The notes under the pieces were generated by a model. That model searched no databases and had not been told where the DNA came from. It saw only the letters and a list, made by a program, of their open reading frames with translations. The position numbers were made by a program, and so were the translations under genes. Positions 5,798 to 6,483 of a DNA stretch of 6,483 nt are shown in pieces (within the stretch, counting starts at the first letter, position 1; every line of letters begins with the position of its first letter). The stretch covers positions 1 to 6,483 of the forward strand of contig CALEXZ010000008.1 of the NCBI GenBank assembly GCA_937926195.1, in the 5' to 3' direction. This DNA comes from an uncultured Actinomyces sp. (GTDB lineage: Bacteria; Actinomycetota; Actinomycetes; Actinomycetales; Actinomycetaceae).

Positions 5798-6076
5798 ATG
5801 CCGGAGCAGTCACGTCAGCGGGTGGCCACGACGTGGGACTGGCGTTACGAGGGTGCATGCACGGGCATGGACTCGTCCGTGTTCTTCCATCCTGACGGCG
5901 AGCGAGGTCGTTCCCGCCGACGCCGGGACGACGGTGCCAAGGCCGTGTGCGCGACCTGCCCTGTCATCATCCGCTGCCGGGAGCACGCCCTGGCGGTGCA
6001 CGAGCCCTACGGGGTGTGGGGCGGGATGACCGAGGAGGAGCGTCGAGCGGAGATCAACCGCGGCCACCGCCTCTAG
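5798..6076 (+). CDS. WhiB-family transcriptional regulator, WhiB3/WhiD-like, 92 aa
   Basis: Small iron-sulfur protein that acts with the principal sigma factor. Seen: four cluster cysteines Cys21, Cys51, Cys54 and Cys60 in the C-x29-C-x2-C-x5-C pattern; GMDSSVFFHPDGERGR (23-38), which is the diagnostic sequence of the WhiB3 (Mycobacterium) / WhiD (Streptomyces) branch; CPVIIRC and EPYGVWGG, the sigma-contacting turn, at 54-60 and 69-76; and a basic tail MTEEERRAEINRGHRL. Mycobacterial WhiB3 responds to redox state and nitric oxide and controls lipid and redox metabolism; WhiD is needed for spore maturation. The target genes here are unknown. The protein ends soon after the tail begins, so it lacks the longer basic C-terminus of M. 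tuberculosis WhiB3. The gene is divergent from guaB and convergent with groES, as a single-gene unit. Confidence 0.95.
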   Translation: MPEQSRQRVATTWDWRYEGACTGMDSSVFFHPDGERGRSRRRRDDGAKAVCATCPVIIRCREHALAVHEPYGVWGGMTEEERRAEINRGHRL

Positions 6077-6086
6077 CGCCGGCGGG

Positions 6087-6107
6087 GCCGGGGCGTGGCG
6101 CCCCGGC
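6087..6107 (+). terminator. Hairpin after the whiB-like gene
   Basis: GCCGGGGCG-TGG-CGCCCCGGC is a perfect 9-bp stem with a 3-nt loop, starting 11 nt after the TAG. It is very stable and well placed to end the whiB transcript. It lacks a U-tract, which is common for actinobacterial terminators. Confidence 0.55.
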
Positions 6108-6113
6108 GCACGG

Positions 6114-6143
6114 CGAGCAGCTCCGAGCAGCACCGAGCAGCAC
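6114..6143. repeat. Three tandem 10-bp repeats (CGAGCAGCWC)
   Basis: CGAGCAGCTC (6114-6123), CGAGCAGCAC (6124-6133) and CGAGCAGCAC (6134-6143) run head to tail between the two hairpins of the whiB/groES gap. The last two copies are identical. The likely origin is strand slippage in non-coding DNA; a spaced protein-binding array is also possible because the period is one helical turn. Confidence 0.6.
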
Positions 6144-6149
6144 GACGAC

Positions 6150-6163
6150 GCGCGCCGGCGCGC
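6150..6163. repeat. 14-bp palindrome GCGCGCCGGCGCGC
   Basis: A perfect palindrome of G and C only, in the gap between the whiB-like gene and groES. It adds to the secondary structure there. With only two bases used it may well be due to composition. Confidence 0.3.
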
Positions 6164-6186
6164 CAGTACGCACGAGGACGTACGAC

Positions 6187-6227
6187 AGTGGGCCGGGTGG
6201 GAAGCATCGCTTCCCACCCGGCCCACT
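6187..6227. terminator. Bidirectional terminator, perfect 19-bp stem
   Basis: AGTGGGCCGGGTGGGAAGC (6187-6205), loop ATC, and its exact reverse complement (6209-6227). CGTACG on each side (6179-6184 and 6228-6233) can lengthen the stem after a 2-nt bulge. It lies 43 bp after the groES stop and 110 bp after the whiB-like stop, between convergent genes, so it should act in both directions. There is no U-tract on either strand. The perfect arms suggest selection or recent origin rather than chance. Confidence 0.75.
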
Positions 6228-6269
6228 CGTACGGCGCTCAGCCGGTGAGGGCCGTGCGGCGCTCCCGCG

Positions 6270-6483
6270 TCACTTGGTGACGACGGCGAGGACGTCGCGA
6301 GCGGAGAGGATGAGGTACTCCTGGCCGGCGTACTTGACCTCGGTGCCGCCGTACTTGGAGTAGATGACGAGGTCGCCCTCGGCGACGTCGACCGGGATGC
6401 GCTTGCCGGAGTCGTCGACGCGGCCCGGGCCCACGGCCACGACCTTGCCCTCCTGCGGCTTCTCCTTGGCGGTGTCCGGGATG
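6270..6483 (-). CDS. groES: Co-chaperonin GroES (Hsp10), C-terminal part
   Basis: Lid of the GroEL folding chamber, forming a seven-membered ring in the cytoplasm. The 70 residues present start with IPDTAKEKPQEGKVVAVGPG and end with YLILSARDVLAVVTK before TGA (6270-6272). GRVDDSGKRIPVDVAEGD, IYSKYGGTEVKY and LILSARDVLAVV match the family closely. About 28 N-terminal residues, including the mobile loop that contacts GroEL, lie beyond the right edge, as does the promoter. The visible part has no defects. No groEL follows: the next gene is the convergent whiB-like gene. Confidence 0.96.
   Translation of the reverse strand, partial: IPDTAKEKPQEGKVVAVGPGRVDDSGKRIPVDVAEGDLVIYSKYGGTEVKYAGQEYLILSARDVLAVVTK

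Noticed and set aside
5503..5799. 99-codon N-terminal extension of guaB
   Set aside because: It would cover the whole divergent control region, including the whiB promoter and start codon. The extension is Arg/Ala/Pro-rich without similarity to known GuaB N-termini, and homologues start close to the 5502 site.
5810..6226. Minus-strand open frame opposite the whiB-like gene and across the gap
   Set aside because: It runs through the long terminator hairpin and tandem repeats and is low-complexity; it is a shadow of the WhiB gene.

Overview
The window is high-GC DNA with strong G/C bias at third codon positions. Its gene content is that of an Actinomycetota chromosome: a WhiB-family regulator (a family confined to actinobacteria and their phages), an actinobacterial-type IMP dehydrogenase, and GroES. 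The order groES - whiB3/whiD-type gene - guaB resembles the groES/groEL1 - whiB3 - sigD - guaB2 neighbourhood of Mycobacterium and the whiD-guaB region of Streptomyces, in compressed form. The genus cannot be fixed from the sequence; a member of the Actinomycetaceae or a relative is a guess.

Left two thirds (6-5502, minus strand): five genes read right to left: guaB, a NarL-type sensor histidine kinase, its LuxR-type response regulator, an ABC ATPase and an ABC-2 permease. guaB/kinase, kinase/regulator and ATPase/permease each overlap by 4 nt (ATGA, ATGA, GTGA), so the genes of each group are probably co-transcribed and translationally coupled. The only gap is 76 bp between the response regulator stop and the ATPase start. 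It holds a perfect G/C hairpin, a second dyad and a possible promoter placed for a leaderless ATPase mRNA. The simplest model is that the kinase/regulator pair controls the NatAB-like exporter from this gap, while guaB expression supplies basal levels of the sensor pair.

Right third (5503-6483): a 295-bp divergent control region separates guaB (minus) from a WhiB3/WhiD-like iron-sulfur regulator (plus, 5798-6076). It contains a good whiB promoter (TGGACT, 18 bp, TATAGT) with an inverted repeat in the spacer and further TTCCGC copies upstream, a 12-bp palindrome, and an 8-bp inverted repeat close to guaB. The whiB-like gene converges on groES (minus, C-terminal 70 residues present, N-terminus beyond the window edge). 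The 193 bp between them are densely structured: a 9-bp hairpin, three 10-bp tandem repeats, a 14-bp palindrome and a perfect 19-bp-stem hairpin that probably ends transcription from both sides. No groEL follows groES.

There is no mobile element, CRISPR array, rRNA or tRNA. The genes are of known families and look intact. The unusual parts are the coupling of a housekeeping purine gene to a sensor/exporter module and the structured intergenic regions.
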